Position numbers and translations under genes: made by a program
Part shown: one piece after another, positions 44,592 to 56,860 of the stretch
Numbering within the stretch: position 1 is the stretch's first letter
Layout: each line of letters starts with the position of its first letter
DNA from: Cryptomeria japonica
Lineage: Eukaryota; Streptophyta; Pinopsida; Cupressales; Cupressaceae
Assembly: GCF_030272615.1 (NCBI RefSeq)
Contig: NC_081414.1
Span: 519,817,185 to 519,881,184, forward strand
Direction of reading: 5' to 3'
Length of the DNA: 64,000 nt
The notes under the pieces: model-generated
Told to the model about the DNA's origin: nothing
The model's input: the letters and a program-made list of their open reading frames with translations, nothing else
Databases searched by the model: none

Positions 44592-47500
44592 GGGGTATCG
44601 ACTCCACCTGGTTTCACAGGTCTGAGTGTGGCTTATTTGTCCGATGGGAGTGGAGGAGATAGTTGTTGGACCCTAATTTGATCCATAGTTGTACTCATAT
44701 TAGTATTGTCAGTCGGTCGTCTTTTCTTGTTTGACCGGTGTGTAGGTCATAGTGCTTTGTAATTTTCGTTTTGTGATTCATCGTTTGATCTTTCCTTGTT
44801 TTGTGTGCTTCCAATTATTTGAATAGTTTTAAATTGAGTGAATGGTGTTATTTTGTGTTGGCGTATTTAATTTAATTAATATGCCGTCGAGTTTATTGAT
44901 TTAATTTAATAATGTAGTTGTTAAATTAAATGGTTAAATTGCATGTTATATTGTTAAAATAGTTGTATTATATTATTTGAAAAAATAAAATAAGTTAAAT
45001 GCTATGCTATTTGAATTTTAGTGTAAATGTTGAGTTAAACTCATGTGGAAAAGAAACTGAAAATAAAAATAAATGAACATTCCCCTTTACCTTTTTGGTT
45101 AGCTTTTAGATTTTATTTTTGTGTAAAAAGAATTATATCATGGAAAAGGGAAATTAGATTTGTTTTACTTTTAAAATGTTTATTCCCATTGGTTGGGAAA
45201 ACATTTAACCTAAGAAGTTTTGGTTGAAAATATTTTTTGGCTATATTACCTGGGAGTTCACTAGAAAAAGGGAGGCATTTTTTAATACAAAAACTTGGAA
45301 ACCATTTGGAATGAGGAGTTTGTAATTTGGAATTGGTATGCAGGATTGAAGCTCTTCCACAATATTGTTCCTAGATTGCTTTGTAGGTTGGGTAGTTTTC
45401 TTCTTGTGTTGTAATAAAAATTTGAATGTTTGTGCTTTTTCCCTGTGTGTTTGATTAAAATTGTTAAACCTTGTTGGAGATTCTTGTTGAAAGTTTGATT
45501 TGGAAAAATAGAGCAATTGCTATTTAATTTAATTGAATCCCTAATCAATAACTGTATGTTGAAAAGAGATTGTCCAATATCTTGTTGGCTGTGTGTTTCC
45601 AAGTTCTTTGTAAAATTTAGTTTTTGATTATTTTCTCTATTTTGGTAGTAAGGAACAGAGTTTGTTTTCTGATTGATTGCAAGTTTTTATTTGTTCAAAA
45701 TTTGGGGGTTATGCTAGCAAAATTTTATTAATTTTCCTCTTTGCATGATGTAAGGATTCTTTCTATGTGTGAAGAACTAAAAAAAATGAATCAAATCCCC
45801 TCTTAATGTTTAAAATTCTTTTGAAATGTTTTCCAAAGATCTATAGATTTGGGTCTTTTATGCTTTATTGGTTTACTAGAATACCTTATTGAAAAACTTC
45901 ATTACAATAATAAAATTTTGTTCATTACCAGTGAAGTTATGTGTTATAAAAAAATAAAAATAAAAAATAAATAAATAAACAAGAAATTGAACCCCAAATG
46001 GCAGGGTATTCCCACCACGTGGGATGGTAGTTGCTGCTACCATTAGGTAGCAACACTACCGGTGGTACTGGCTGCTTTCGTAGGGTAGCAACACTGCCAG
46101 CACTACCAGTGGTAGTGACTGCTACCGTATGGTAGCAACACTACCGGTTGGTAGTGTCTGCTACCATATGGTAGCAGCACTACTGGTAGTTAGTCCTTGC
46201 CACCGCTTTTTACCTTTTTCTCCCTCATCACGGTGGTTAATAATAAGAGTGTTTGATGTTTAATAGCAGTGCATGATTTATTTATGTTTTCATTTTAAAT
46301 ATTATTTAATTAATATATTTACATGTCTATTCAAGACATTAGTTTTTCATGATTAATTTAGTAAATTGGATTTATTCTAGAAATAGATTAAATACTTTAA
46401 TATAATTCATATTTTATTTTTATATATGTTTAATATGGATTTTTTATTATTTTATTTGGATCATTGTATTGGAAATAAAAATTGAATGAGGTCTTAGGAT
46501 GACGTGTTAGAAATGTGGGGTGTTTTTATTCGTTAAAATGATTATGACTATTTCTTGTTCTAATTGAAAGAGGTAAATTGTATTTTTTTTTATGATTAGT
46601 TAGATTCTAGTTTTATGAGTTCGATAATGACTTGAATTTTTCTTGATTATTATGGTGACGCTTTATTAAAATTGAATCAATGAATTTGCAAGTGCTTCTG
46701 ATGTTATTATTCTCAAAGATTGTCTGAGTTTGGTCTTAGTGAATTTAGCATTTCTTGTAAGGAGTTTATTTTGTGAAATTTCTTGTCTATGATTAGTCAC
46801 CCTATTGTGGTGTATTTTGTACCTCTTGATTAGGTGTTGGGATTTACGACCTCATTGTTTTAACCATATTATGATTATTCCTTATGGTTAACCAAGGGTT
46901 AGTAAGTCTATGTTTTTGGTAACCTATATTTTGATAGTGGTGTTATGGTTGTCTATTTCACCTTAGGGTCCTCATGGAGTGGCCATGTTTTTTTAGTTTC
47001 CTTTGAGAGAGTGGCTTTCAAGGGGGCTGCACCCAAAGTGGTTGGTAGGATAACCCCTCAAAAGTCAGATAATAAGTGATAACCTAATAATTGATTAGGG
47101 GTTAGGTAGTTCTTAACATTAAATAAGATATTCTACCCCACACATGGTTGAGTGCTCGTATAGGCTCAAGATGTAGTGGGAAGGCCTGGAATTGCAAACT
47201 GACCACCTTGTCTTCACAAAGCATTTGTAGGGTCTGTATGAGACTTAGATGGAATCGAGGGTTTGAGAAAGGTCACCAGGATAACCCAGGATGGGGGCTG
47301 CAACCTATTGAGGCCTACCTAGGGTAACCATCATAAGCTATGCGATGAGACTCTCTCTTTAGGGTCACTAGTGTATTGTGATGTTGAGTTCACCTAGAGT
47401 ATTGTGGAGTCGTATTGTACTATCATCCATTTCTTTCTTATGCTTGCTTGAGGGTCTTTTGCTATCTCCTAGAATGGTGGGGTGATTCCGGTTTGGGAGC

Positions 47501-48107
47501 ACATGGTCAGGTGGTAGTGCCACTTCCCATCGGATGTTCTTGTTCATGCCTTCATGCGAGGATAGGCTTCATAGGTGTTCCTATGGTTCATTATCTGTGC
47601 ATCATCTCATATTGGAGATTATTGCCCTTTCAAGACCTATGTGCTCATTTGTATTAATGTATTTATATAACCTTGTAATTGGTAATGATGTGACCTTTAT
47701 ATGTATTATTGGAAGCCATGTATTTTATGAGCAATGTAATCTTAAGTTTTGGATGTTATTTATCAGTTATCCTTATGCTTTGTGTGAATGCTTTATTGAG
47801 GAGGAAATTACATTGTAATACTTTCAATCTTTAACTAGTGTAATCTTCTATGTGAATATGTCTTATTATGTTCAGTGAGTAATTGATTGTTAATTGGATT
47901 AATCTTAATTATGGAATTTTACCTTTCATTTAATTCTTTGTTGGTAACCCTTTAGGAATTCTTGTGTTAGTCTTCTACTTTTGTTATTATTGTGCAATGT
48001 AGTAATTAAAGCACTTAACATGATTTACACTTTAAAAAATAAAATTATTTCACCCTTAGCTGCTTAGTTGTGAGGTTTTCCTTTGGGGTTCCTGGTGGGG
48101 TATTACA
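44592..48107 (+). repeat. Element C 5' LTR, second part
   Basis: Begins GGGGTATCGACTCCACCTGG, matching the interior of the B LTR (50396-50415), and ends TGGTGGGGTATTACA at 48107. It is non-coding and AT-rich, with a cluster of hairpin repeats at 46025-46190. 47150-47400 carries LTR sequence related to 52440-52600 of B. Frames such as 47415-47818 and 45241-45602 are LTR shadows. Confidence 0.85.
46025..46190. repeat. Cluster of hairpin-forming GGTAGC/GCTACC repeats in C LTR
   Basis: Four GGTAGCAACACTACC-type arms start at 46046, 46084, 46131 and 46170, each followed by a GGTAGTGNCTGCTACC arm that is its imperfect reverse complement. Unit spacing is 38, 47 and 39 bases. GGTAG and CTACC alternate throughout. 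Confidence 0.88.
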
Positions 48108-48109
48108 TT

Positions 48110-48121
48110 TGGTATCAGAGC
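48110..48121 (+). promoter_or_regulatory. Element C primer binding site (initiator tRNA-Met)
   Basis: TGGTATCAGAGC, two bases after the LTR end TTACA. Confidence 0.95.
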
Positions 48122-48260
48122 CCATGTTTCAACATTGGGTACTCTGGTATATATTGAGCCCGTTCAGCTTGACCTTTTGATTAGGTCTTAGTATTTGTGT
48201 TTCCCTTGTTAGTATCCTTGCCGTAGATCTAAACCTTTTTCTCTTGTGTAGTGTTAGGTC

Positions 48261-49625
48261 ATGGCTAGGAAAGCCAAGGGAGGTGTTTGTGTTGGTGACC
48301 ACAATAGAGGTAGAGGTGGGGGACATGGTTGAGTTTTAGGCCGCCATATCCCTTCACCACCACCAACTCATGCAAGTGTGGATTAGGATTAGTCTATTCA
48401 TCAGGATGAACAACATGTAGTAGAGAAGGTTCCCAAAAGGGAAGAGTTGAGGTAGATGTTTCAGGAGGTACTAGCCAGACTAGGCCCCAAACCTGAGGCC
48501 GATCATTCCATTCATGCTCAAGTAGAGGAGTCGCATCAGTAGATTTTGGAGGAGAGAGAGAAAAAGGTCTCCCAAAAGGAAAGAGGTCCCAGTAGACTAG
48601 GACTTAGCTACCATGGGGCACATGAGGGACTCGATGAGATCCCATCCTCCTTTCTTTGATGGTAAGGGTACTGGTCTTGAGGCAAAGACCTAGCTGATTA
48701 GCTTAGATCAATGTTTTGTCATGCATCCATATGGTAGCAACACCAAGGTGAGATGCGCCATCATGCATCTCAAGAGTTTTGCATCCATCTGGTGGTGGTT
48801 AGAGGAGGAGAGGATTGGTGTGAGCATTAGCATCGTGTCATGGGAGATTTTTCTGGAGAGATTCAGGACACAATTTCTCTCACCCCATTGGAGACAGTCT
48901 CAGGCAGATGAGTTCTATGCTCTACACCAGTTTGGTATGTTTGTAGATTAGTTTGAGCATAGGTTTTATGAGCTCAAACAATAAGTCGATATTAGTAATG
49001 ATAAGGTGATGCTAGTTCAACACTTCATGAGGGGTCTAAATGACTGCATTATTGGAGGAGTGAGAGTGTTTGAGTCTACTTCAGTAGATATAGCCATGGC
49101 AAAGCCAGGTTGGTGGAGAAGAATCTTATGTGCTCATGGCGGTTAGTCTGGAGTGCAGATCGGGAGTGTGCCTTTCAATGGGTGCAAAGTTAGAGGGAAT
49201 CAATCCAAGACTGCTGCACCTTTTAGGGGTTCTCAAGCACTCGCTAAGGATGGAAAGCAGTAGCAGCTACTGAGGCCGAAACAGTTTTAGAGCCAGGAGG
49301 GTGGAAACTCTCAGCATAAGAAGAGAAGGAACTAGCAGAGGAGTAGGCAGAGTTTCCCAGGGCAGTCCTCTCAAGGTACATCTTAGACCCCTAGTAGGGG
49401 AAGCTTCCAGCAGTCTAGTAATCCGTTTGGAGGTAGAGGACTTGGTAGGGGAGCTTGCTTCTCACATCGTTAGTTTCATCACAAGGCCGTTCAGTGCCCT
49501 TAGTGTTCTCACCAGATGGGTAGTCAAAGGCTAGTAGCATCAAAGATGATAGTGGGGGATGCAGGTAGATCCCATAAAGTATTTGTAGCGGTTGATGATG
49601 ACTAGGATGAGCACTAGGGTATAGT
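48261..49625 (+). pseudogene. Element C gag (chromovirus type)
   Basis: The start ATG at 48261 gives MARKAKGGVC and meets a TGA at codon 23. The Retrotrans_gag core is clear at 48721-49080: GSNTKVRCAIMHLKSFASIWWW, VSWEIFLERFRTQFLSPHWRQ, DEFYALHQFGM, MLVQHFMRGLN. The zinc-knuckle region near 49440-49510 is degenerate (CFSHR.FHHKAVQCP) with the CCHC pattern lost. Many stops and frame changes are present. The sequence follows the B gag closely. Confidence 0.88.
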
Positions 49626-49976
49626 GATTGAGGCTGCAATTGTCTTGTGTGGTATTCCTATCTCTGTACTTTTTGACTCCAGTGCTTCAGATTCTTTCAT
49701 TTCTTCATCCATTATGGAGCGGTGTGGGCTCGCATCTGCTAAGCAGGCAGATAGGTGGAAAGCATAGTTGGCTATCGATGTGCATGTGTCTATAGATACC
49801 TTCATTCCTAGTTGTGAGTTGGACCTAGGACCCTTTATTACTTCAGTTTACCTTCGATTCATTCCTTTGGGGTCTTATGGAGTTGTGTTGGGGATGGATT
49901 GCCAATCATCTCACAATGCTCATGTATACTATCGTCAGAAGATAGTAGAGTGTTTAGATGATCATGGCAAAAAAGT
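49626..49976 (+). pseudogene. Element C protease (cut by B)
   Basis: The reading IPISVLFDSSASDSFISSSIM has DSSA where the active site is normally DSGA (Gly to Ser). It continues IDTFIPSCELDLGPF, LGSYGVVLGMD, YYRQKIVECLDDHGKKVE and is cut at GGAGA (49977-49981) by B. The same stretch in B runs on into RT. One stop (near 49767) is present. Confidence 0.87.
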
Positions 49977-49981
49977 GGAGA

Positions 49982-52900
49982 TGTAATACCCACCCTAGCG
50001 ACTTTTCTTGGCATGGACATTATTTGTTATATTTGGTGATGTTGGACTCTATATTTCCTTGTTAGAGTAGATGATGAGACATATTTAGTTATATTTGCAC
50101 CTTTATGGTTCAGTATGTTATCTGATGCATTAGTGAGTTAGGGGTTTCATTGGTTTATGTACATGATTTTATTATGATAATCTTTTCATATGGCTGCTAT
50201 ATTTTATATTTATTATCTCAAGCTAACAATGCTAACCCAACCATGCTTGGAATAGATTACTATATGAGATATCTGTAGGATGAGGGGAGGTAGTCATAGT
50301 TACTCTACGAAGACCCACACGATGTCGCACTCCCCCTCCTTGTTTATCATTTGTATATGGATATATATTTTGGTGATGCAGGATTGCAAGTGCTGGGCAT
50401 CGACTCCACCTAGCTACACAGGTCTGAGCATGCCTCTAAATCCTTGAATATTGTTGTTGTGGAGATAACACCACGGTTCCTACAAGTAAACCTATTGGAC
50501 GTAGGTCTCCTGTTTAGGAAGATCACCCTATCTTGAGGGTTTGGCAATGTCATGTTTATGATGGGTATTGGGTTGAGTATTTTGATTGGTTCGGATTTAT
50601 ATTGTTCATATTTTTCTATTATTTCTTTGATAGGATACCTACACATTAAATGATTTAAGTGGTTTATGTTATGTTGTATTAAAAAGATGAAACAAAAGTA
50701 ATATAGATTTATTATGTTATATATATTGTATGTATGTGTAAAATAAGATTTGTTTTTATTAATTCTATATATAAAAAAAAGGATAAAATAAAAAGATTGA
50801 GGTTTAAAATAATGTTATATTAGTCAATGAGTTTTGAACCTATGACTTCTCTTGTATGAGTCTTGATAGTTACCGTTGAGCTATATGTGTTATTTGAGAT
50901 TTTTGTTAGCTATCTAGTATTTAGTATGCTTATTTACGTGGGGTATTTATTAAATTTTAAATAAACTATTATACTTAGTGTTAATAAATAATACCAACTA
51001 TAGAGGTTGGAACGGTTGCTTCCCATAAAACAACCTCTCCAACTATACAAGTCGGTATTATTTATTGAAGTTTCTATTTTTGGAGAAGGGGGTTGGTATT
51101 TTCCGGGAAGGTAATCAGAAGGAATTTGAAGGTTTAGGAGCAGAAAGAGAGATTTGCATAGGAAGAGGTTGGATTTTTGCTTGTTCTTTCTCAAAGGATT
51201 TTCTCCGTAGGAACCAAGGTAGGCCTCATTCCAGGAAGAATCTATGTGGCTTGCTTGTGCTATGCTTGCATAATTTAAATAAATATTAGATGAAAATTTA
51301 AATTTAAAAATTTGAGTGTTATTCATGAAATACTTTCTTCTGCTTCTTTCTTTGTTTGTGTAAGAGAAATGCTTGGCTGGGAAATTCAACCTGGAGAAAA
51401 TGAGTGTCATGTTGGGAGTAATAACTCTTGTATTTGTTTTAGTTTTATTTTTATAATTTTTAATTGTCCCAGTTTTGCTAGTTTAGATTTTGTTATTCAT
51501 AACTTTCACTATGAATATTATTTGTCTAATCGCTTCAGTGAAAACATATAAATCTAGGCGTACTAAAACATATTCAAAATTTAGGAAAATCCAACGGTTA
51601 GTTTGAAAGTTATGTTCCCTGTCCCAAGACTAATTTTCTGTCAATCAAAACTAAAAATCATTCATTGTTTGTGTCACTAGGGCATCAAATATCTTCCTCA
51701 AACTAAAACCAAATGATTATAAAATAAATGGATATGAAATAAAACTTCAAATATTATAAGAATCCATCATCTTTTAATGATTTAAAACTAATTTATGTAC
51801 ATACTCTTTTACTCAACTCTATCAAAGAGGGTTTTAAATAGTTTTAATAAAATTTATTTAAACTTTTATTATAATCTTTGGTTGAGGCTAAAATTAAATA
51901 TAAATCATTATACTATTTTCTCAAATATATTTCAGTCTTCACTCAAACCATTTATCAAGATAAATATCTATTAAACAACAAGAAACATGGTTCAATTTTA
52001 ATAGGTTTTTGAGTTGTTCTTTGGGTTGATTTTCCTTCTTAGGGGTTTGGGTGCTTTCTATAGTAGGTACCTCTATTTTAAAGACTCTAATTCATGTATG
52101 TGAGGTGTTCATGATAAAAATAAAATAAAATGTTTTATATATGTTATGTATTGGCCACCTCCTTCTCATGCTTGATTGTGGCTTAGGGATATGGGTCAAA
52201 CTCATCCTTATGGTTTGGAGTACATGGGAGAGTACTTGAAATTATATGCTTATTGTGTGAGATGAATTATTATTATTTTTATTTGATAAATGTTTTGAGT
52301 AGGGTAACTAGATACCCTAGGTGGGTGTCTCACTATAGGTTGCCAGGACCCAAAGTGGTTTCTAGGAGATCCTATGAGTGGGTTTAATTCAAGTGATAAC
52401 CTTTTTAAAAATGAACTTGGGTTGGGTTGGGATATAACACACTAATACAAGAGAAATGATTATTTTAGTCCACATAGGCCTGTTGGAGTACCACAACCAT
52501 TGTTACAGGCTAGGTGGATCCTTTTGAGAGGGGACCGTTGTACATGGTAGGCAGGGTGGATCCCAACATTAAGGTTGTATGATGACACCCACCTAGTAGG
52601 TGTTCTAGTTCTCTCTCTCTCTTGTGATGTTATTTGATGTTGTTATGTGATATGTGGTTCTTGTTTATTGTTTTGGGGAAACATGTCTCATGGCCTTAGT
52701 ATTGCCCTAGTACTTGCGTGGACCTTGGTTTTATCTCCTAGCACAGGGGAGTGGACCTTTGTGGTTCCATGTGGTTGGGTGGTAAATATTTTTTTTCAAG
52801 GTGTGTTCATGATCTCTTTTGATGATGCTTCTTGATCCTTGATTGAAGATGTTGAAGACCTTTCTTTTGAGCTAGTACATTCAAATATTGTAAATATTAT

Positions 52901-53569
52901 TTGTAAGCCATGAATGGCCTTATAATTGACATGTAATTTTATGAAAAACATTGTAAAAGGGAGGGTAGTTTATAGGAACTATGATAAGCGATGATTACTT
53001 TGTATTTGAAACAATGTTTTTAAAAGTTATGTTACCCTTCCTAATCTATCCCATTATGATCTTATTGTGTTATTATGAAAATTTAGTAGAAGGCATTAAT
53101 AGAAATTGCAATTGCATTATTATATATGTTGTTATCAAATGAAAAGTATTAATTGTATGGATGTTGTAAATAATAATCAAGGAGAAAATGATGCAAAGAA
53201 TAGTATTCATTCTATAGTGGGAATGGGATTATGGGAAATGGGATTGTTATGTACTTTTACTTTGGTCTTAAGTGAAATGATAAAAGCTTTGTAGCATAGT
53301 CAATAGGTAGTAAAGTTAATGTGTTGTGAATTATTATATCATGCTTATAATTAAGAAGATCATTGTATGTTTATTTTATGCACATTATGTTATGTGTTAA
53401 GCGGTTATATCTTTCAATTATGTTGATGAAAATTAAAGGGAACCTGTAAGGGCATTAAGTATGTTTACTTTCTAGAGGTGGTAGATGTATGTTATATTAA
53501 AAAAAAATATTGTAGCATATTTTGGAACTTTTGTTCTTGTCCTATCAGGTTCCTTGGTGGGGCATGATA
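49982..53569 (+). repeat. Element B 5' LTR (3,588 bp)
   Basis: TGTAATACCCACCCTAGCG...GGGGCATGATA. Includes a long stem-loop (50983-51066), a CT-repeat near 52612-52625, and AT-rich stretches. Small frames inside (50410-51551, 52647-52835) recur in the 3' LTR and are not genes. Confidence 0.95.
50983..51066. repeat. Long inverted repeat (stem-loop) in B 5' LTR
   Basis: Outer arms AATAAATAATACC (50983-50995) and GGTATTATTTATT (51054-51066), 13 bp perfect. Inner arms AGAGGTTG (51002-51009) and CAACCTCT (51031-51038). Conserved at 59340-59423 in the other LTR. Confidence 0.9.
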
Positions 53570-53572
53570 GTT

Positions 53573-53584
53573 TGGTATCAAAGC
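53573..53584 (+). promoter_or_regulatory. Element B primer binding site (tRNA-Met, one mismatch)
   Basis: TGGTATCAAAGC, three bases after the 5' LTR. One G-to-A change from the site in C. Confidence 0.93.
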
Positions 53585-53683
53585 CCTAGGTTACTACATT
53601 GGGAACTCTAGGGTCTATTATGCTTAGTTAGATTATATTTCACATCTATATATATCCTTTCTTATGTTGTGTTACTCTCTCAA

Positions 53684-55006
53684 ATGGCCCCTGCTACTTG
53701 TGGAGCAGCTAGGGATGGAAACCAAAACTCTACCTCTAGGTGTTAGCAAGAGAGTTTCCAAGGGGACCATGAGGGAGAACAATCCCAAGATACCCATAGG
53801 GAAGAGAGAGATGCAAGTCAGAATAATGAATCTGAATGGGTTCAATTGAGGTGCATGATGGGGGAGATCCTACAGAGGTTAGACACAATTGAAAATAAAG
53901 AAAACCATGAGGAAGGAAATAACTCTCAACATCATGATAGGGAAAGAGATAGGAGCCCTAGGAGAGAGACAAGGAGACCAGATAGTGATTCTATTGCTCA
54001 CATGAGGGATTTACTTAGGGCTAAGATACCTCTTTTCTTTGGCAATGAGGGGGGATCTACGACAAAAACTTGGATATTTGATCTTGAAAGATGTTTCACC
54101 ATGCACCCTTTTAGTAGCAATGTTAAAGCTAGATGTGCCATTATGCACTTAAGAAAGTTTGCTTCAACATGGTGGCGAATGGAGGAAGAAAAACTCCAGG
54201 TTAGCATAGACACCATTTCTTGGGAATTATTTTTAGAAAGCTTTAAAGATAGATTCATGTCAGATCAATGGAGACAGGGTAGAGGAGAAGAATTCCATCA
54301 CCTAAAGAAAAACAACATGTCGGTTGAAGATTATGAGCGAAAGTTCTATGAACTTAAGCCCTTCTCAGGTTATAAGGAGGATGGACCTATGTTGGTGCAA
54401 CATTTTATTAGGGGATTGAATGGCCATATTTCTAGGGATGTAGCGGTCTTTGAACCAAAGAGTCTTCGAGATGCAATATCCAAAGCCTTTCTGGTGGAGA
54501 GGAATGTTAATTTGGGTTTAGGAGGCCATTTCGACAATCGAGGTAACAGTGTTGGGGCCATCTCTAAGGGGAACCAATATCAAGGGACGTCAGGCTCTAA
54601 GAATCAACAATCAACTCTCAAAGGAGGACATTTCTCACACAAGAAAAAGTCCCAGAATTACAATCAGAGTGTTAGAAAATTTCAATACCAACAAAATTGT
54701 GGTAATTATTGCACCCAGCAGAAGTATACCCCTCAACCATCCCAAATTTCTAAGAACATTAATAAAGGGAGTTACCAGCAATCGAGTGCACTATCTACAA
54801 GAAATTTTGTGAGAAACACGGGTTGTTATTCTTGCGGGCAGCATGGGCATATTGCAGTACATTGTCCTCAATGCACCAAGTCCCTCGCAAACCACAATCA
54901 GGCAGCCTCTGAACCCACAGTAGGAAATGCAGGCCAGTCCCATAGAATATTTTCCGCAATAGAGCAAAAGCAAACTAATCACCAAGGCACAGTTATTGAA
55001 CCATAG
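53684..55006 (+). pseudogene. Element B gag
   Basis: The frame starts MAPATCGAARDGNQN at 53684 with a TAG at codon 21 (53744-53746), then is open to 55006. The Gag core is at about 54050-54500: MHPFSSNVKARCAIMHLRKFAS, ISWELFLESFKDRFMSDQWRQG, EEFHHLKKNNMSVEDYERKFYEL, MLVQHFIRGLNGHI. The C-terminal basic Gln/Asn-rich part holds a complete CCHC knuckle CYSCGQHGHIAVHC (about 54825-54870). Gag packages the RNA. A single stop (TGT TAG) is the only break, so this is a near-intact gag. It ends at a stop before the protease, which lies in another frame. Confidence 0.94.
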
Positions 55007-55009
55007 GTT

Positions 55010-55494
55010 CGTTAAAGGGTAAAACTATATCTATTTTATTTGATTCTGGAGCAACTGATTCCTTCATATCTCCATCCTTAGTAGAAAAGTGTGGGCTAGT
55101 GGCAAAAGGGAAAGGAGTTAGGTGGTAGGTAGAACTATCCTCTAGGACCAAAATGAGCACAGATTTATGTGTCCAAGAATGTGAATTGGGATTAGGACCC
55201 TTCACTACAAAGGTAGACCTTCATGTAATCCCTCTTGGCTCTTATGGGGTTGTTTTAGGTATGGATTGGCTAGAAGAGCATGAATCTAACATAGAGTGCA
55301 GAAAGAAAACTATATATTGTATTGATGATTCTAGTGAGCATAGAGTGATAGTAGGTATTCAACAACCCATATCTCTTCATATGATATCTACAATGCAACT
55401 CAAGAGATGTATGTGAAAGGGATGTCAACTTTTTGCAGTCTCGGTTAATGATCTTGATGAAGAGGAAAGTAAGGAAGTAACACTTGATCACCCC
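55010..55494 (+). pseudogene. Element B protease
   Basis: KTISILFDSGATDSFISPS holds an intact DSGA aspartic protease site (55022-55070). It continues CVQECELGLGPFTTKVDLH, LGSYGVVLGMDWLEEHES. Stops: TAG near 55126 (a TGG-to-TAG type change) and TGA at 55416-55418 (CGA-to-TGA type). It is in the pol frame, one frame from gag. Confidence 0.92.
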
Positions 55495-56223
55495 TTGCTT
55501 CAAGAGTTTGTTGATGTATTTCCCAAGGAAATCCTAGGAATACCTCCAAAAAGGGATATTGATTTTTGTATAGACTTGGTACGGGGAGCAGAACCCATCT
55601 CCAAAGCTCCATACCGCATGACTACTCAGGAACTAAGTGAGTTAAAGTTACAATTAGAGGAAATATTGGAAAAGGGTTTTATCAGGCCAAGTGTATCACC
55701 ATGGGGTGCAATAGTGACTTTTGTGAAGAAGAAGGATGGTTCTCTTAGGCTTTGTATTGACTATCGACAACTCAATAAAGTTACCATTAAGAATCGATAC
55801 CCACTATCCTGTATTGATGGCTTGTTTGATCAGATGAAAGAGGCAAAGGTATTTTCCAAAATTGACCTTAAGTCAGGATACCACCAGCTAAGGATCCTTG
55901 AGACCAACATCTATCATACAACCTTTCGTACTCGATATGGCCACTATGAATTCACTGTGGTGCCTTTTGGTCTAACTAATGCTCCTTCAGTATTCATGAG
56001 CCTTATGAATGGAGTATTCAGAACTTAATTGAATAAGTTTGTGATAGTTTTCTTAGATTATATATTGGTGTACTCAAAAATAATGGAAGAGCATGAACAA
56101 CATCTACGCCAAGTGTTACAATGCCTATGAGAAAATCAGTTATATGCTAATGTTGAGAAATGTGAGTTCTTTCAAACTGAAGTTAAGTATCTTGGTCACG
56201 TTATCTCAGGGGAAGGAATATTT
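55495..56223 (+). pseudogene. Element B reverse transcriptase
   Basis: [93 protein letters not shown]. The catalytic box reads FLDY (near 56050-56062): the second Asp of the FxDD pair is Tyr. Stops at 56026-56028 and near 56128 (TGA from CGA). The RT cannot be active in this copy. Confidence 0.94.
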
Positions 56224-56860
56224 GTGGACCTAACAAAGATTCAAGCCATAGTAGAATGGTCAACACCCACTAATGTCTTAGAAGTTTGCAGTTTCATGGG
56301 CCTAGCTGGCTATTATCAACGTTTTATTATGGGTTTTTCCAAGATAGCTCATCCTATCACTTCCTTGCAGAGGAAGGGGAAGAAGTTTATTTGGACCAAA
56401 AAATGTGAAGAAGCTTTTCAATGTTTAAAGGAGAAGCTAACCAATGCTCCAATTTTGGCAATACCTAACCCCTCAGAAGATTTTTTGGTTTGCACAGATG
56501 CTTCCTTGGAAGGCATAGGGGCAGTATTAATGCAGGAAGGTAGAGTTATTGCTTATGAGTCTAGGAAGTTGAAAAACCATGAACTCAACTATTCTACTCA
56601 TGATTTCGAGTTAGTGGTTGTAGTTCATGCCTTGAACCAATGGAGACATTTCTTGTTAGGACATCGATTTGAACTCCATACAGATCACTATAGCCTTCAG
56701 TACATATTTACTCAGCCTAATCTCAATGCCAGGCAGTGCAGGTGGATGGAATTTTTGTGTGAATATTATTTTGAAGTAAAATACATTCAAGGAAAAGAAA
56801 ATATAGTTGCAGATGCCTTGAGCTATAGGAGGCATGAGATATCAACAGTAATAGTTGAAG
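56224..56860 (+). pseudogene. Element B RNase H and RT connection
   Basis: Open reading from the RT thumb (SFMGLAGYYQRFI, RKGKKFIWTKKCEEAFQ) into RNase H: VCTDASLEGIGAVLMQEGRV (first Asp), HELNYSTHDFELVVVVHALNQW (Glu), HTDHYSLQYIFTQPNL (Asp), ENIVADALSYRR (last Asp). The four catalytic acidic residues are kept. Confidence 0.94.

Noticed and set aside
50410-51551. Several open frames of 60-160 codons, duplicated at 58704-59908
   Set aside because: They are identical in both LTRs of B, have no codon-level conservation beyond the nucleotide identity, and include both strands of the same bases. They are LTR shadows.
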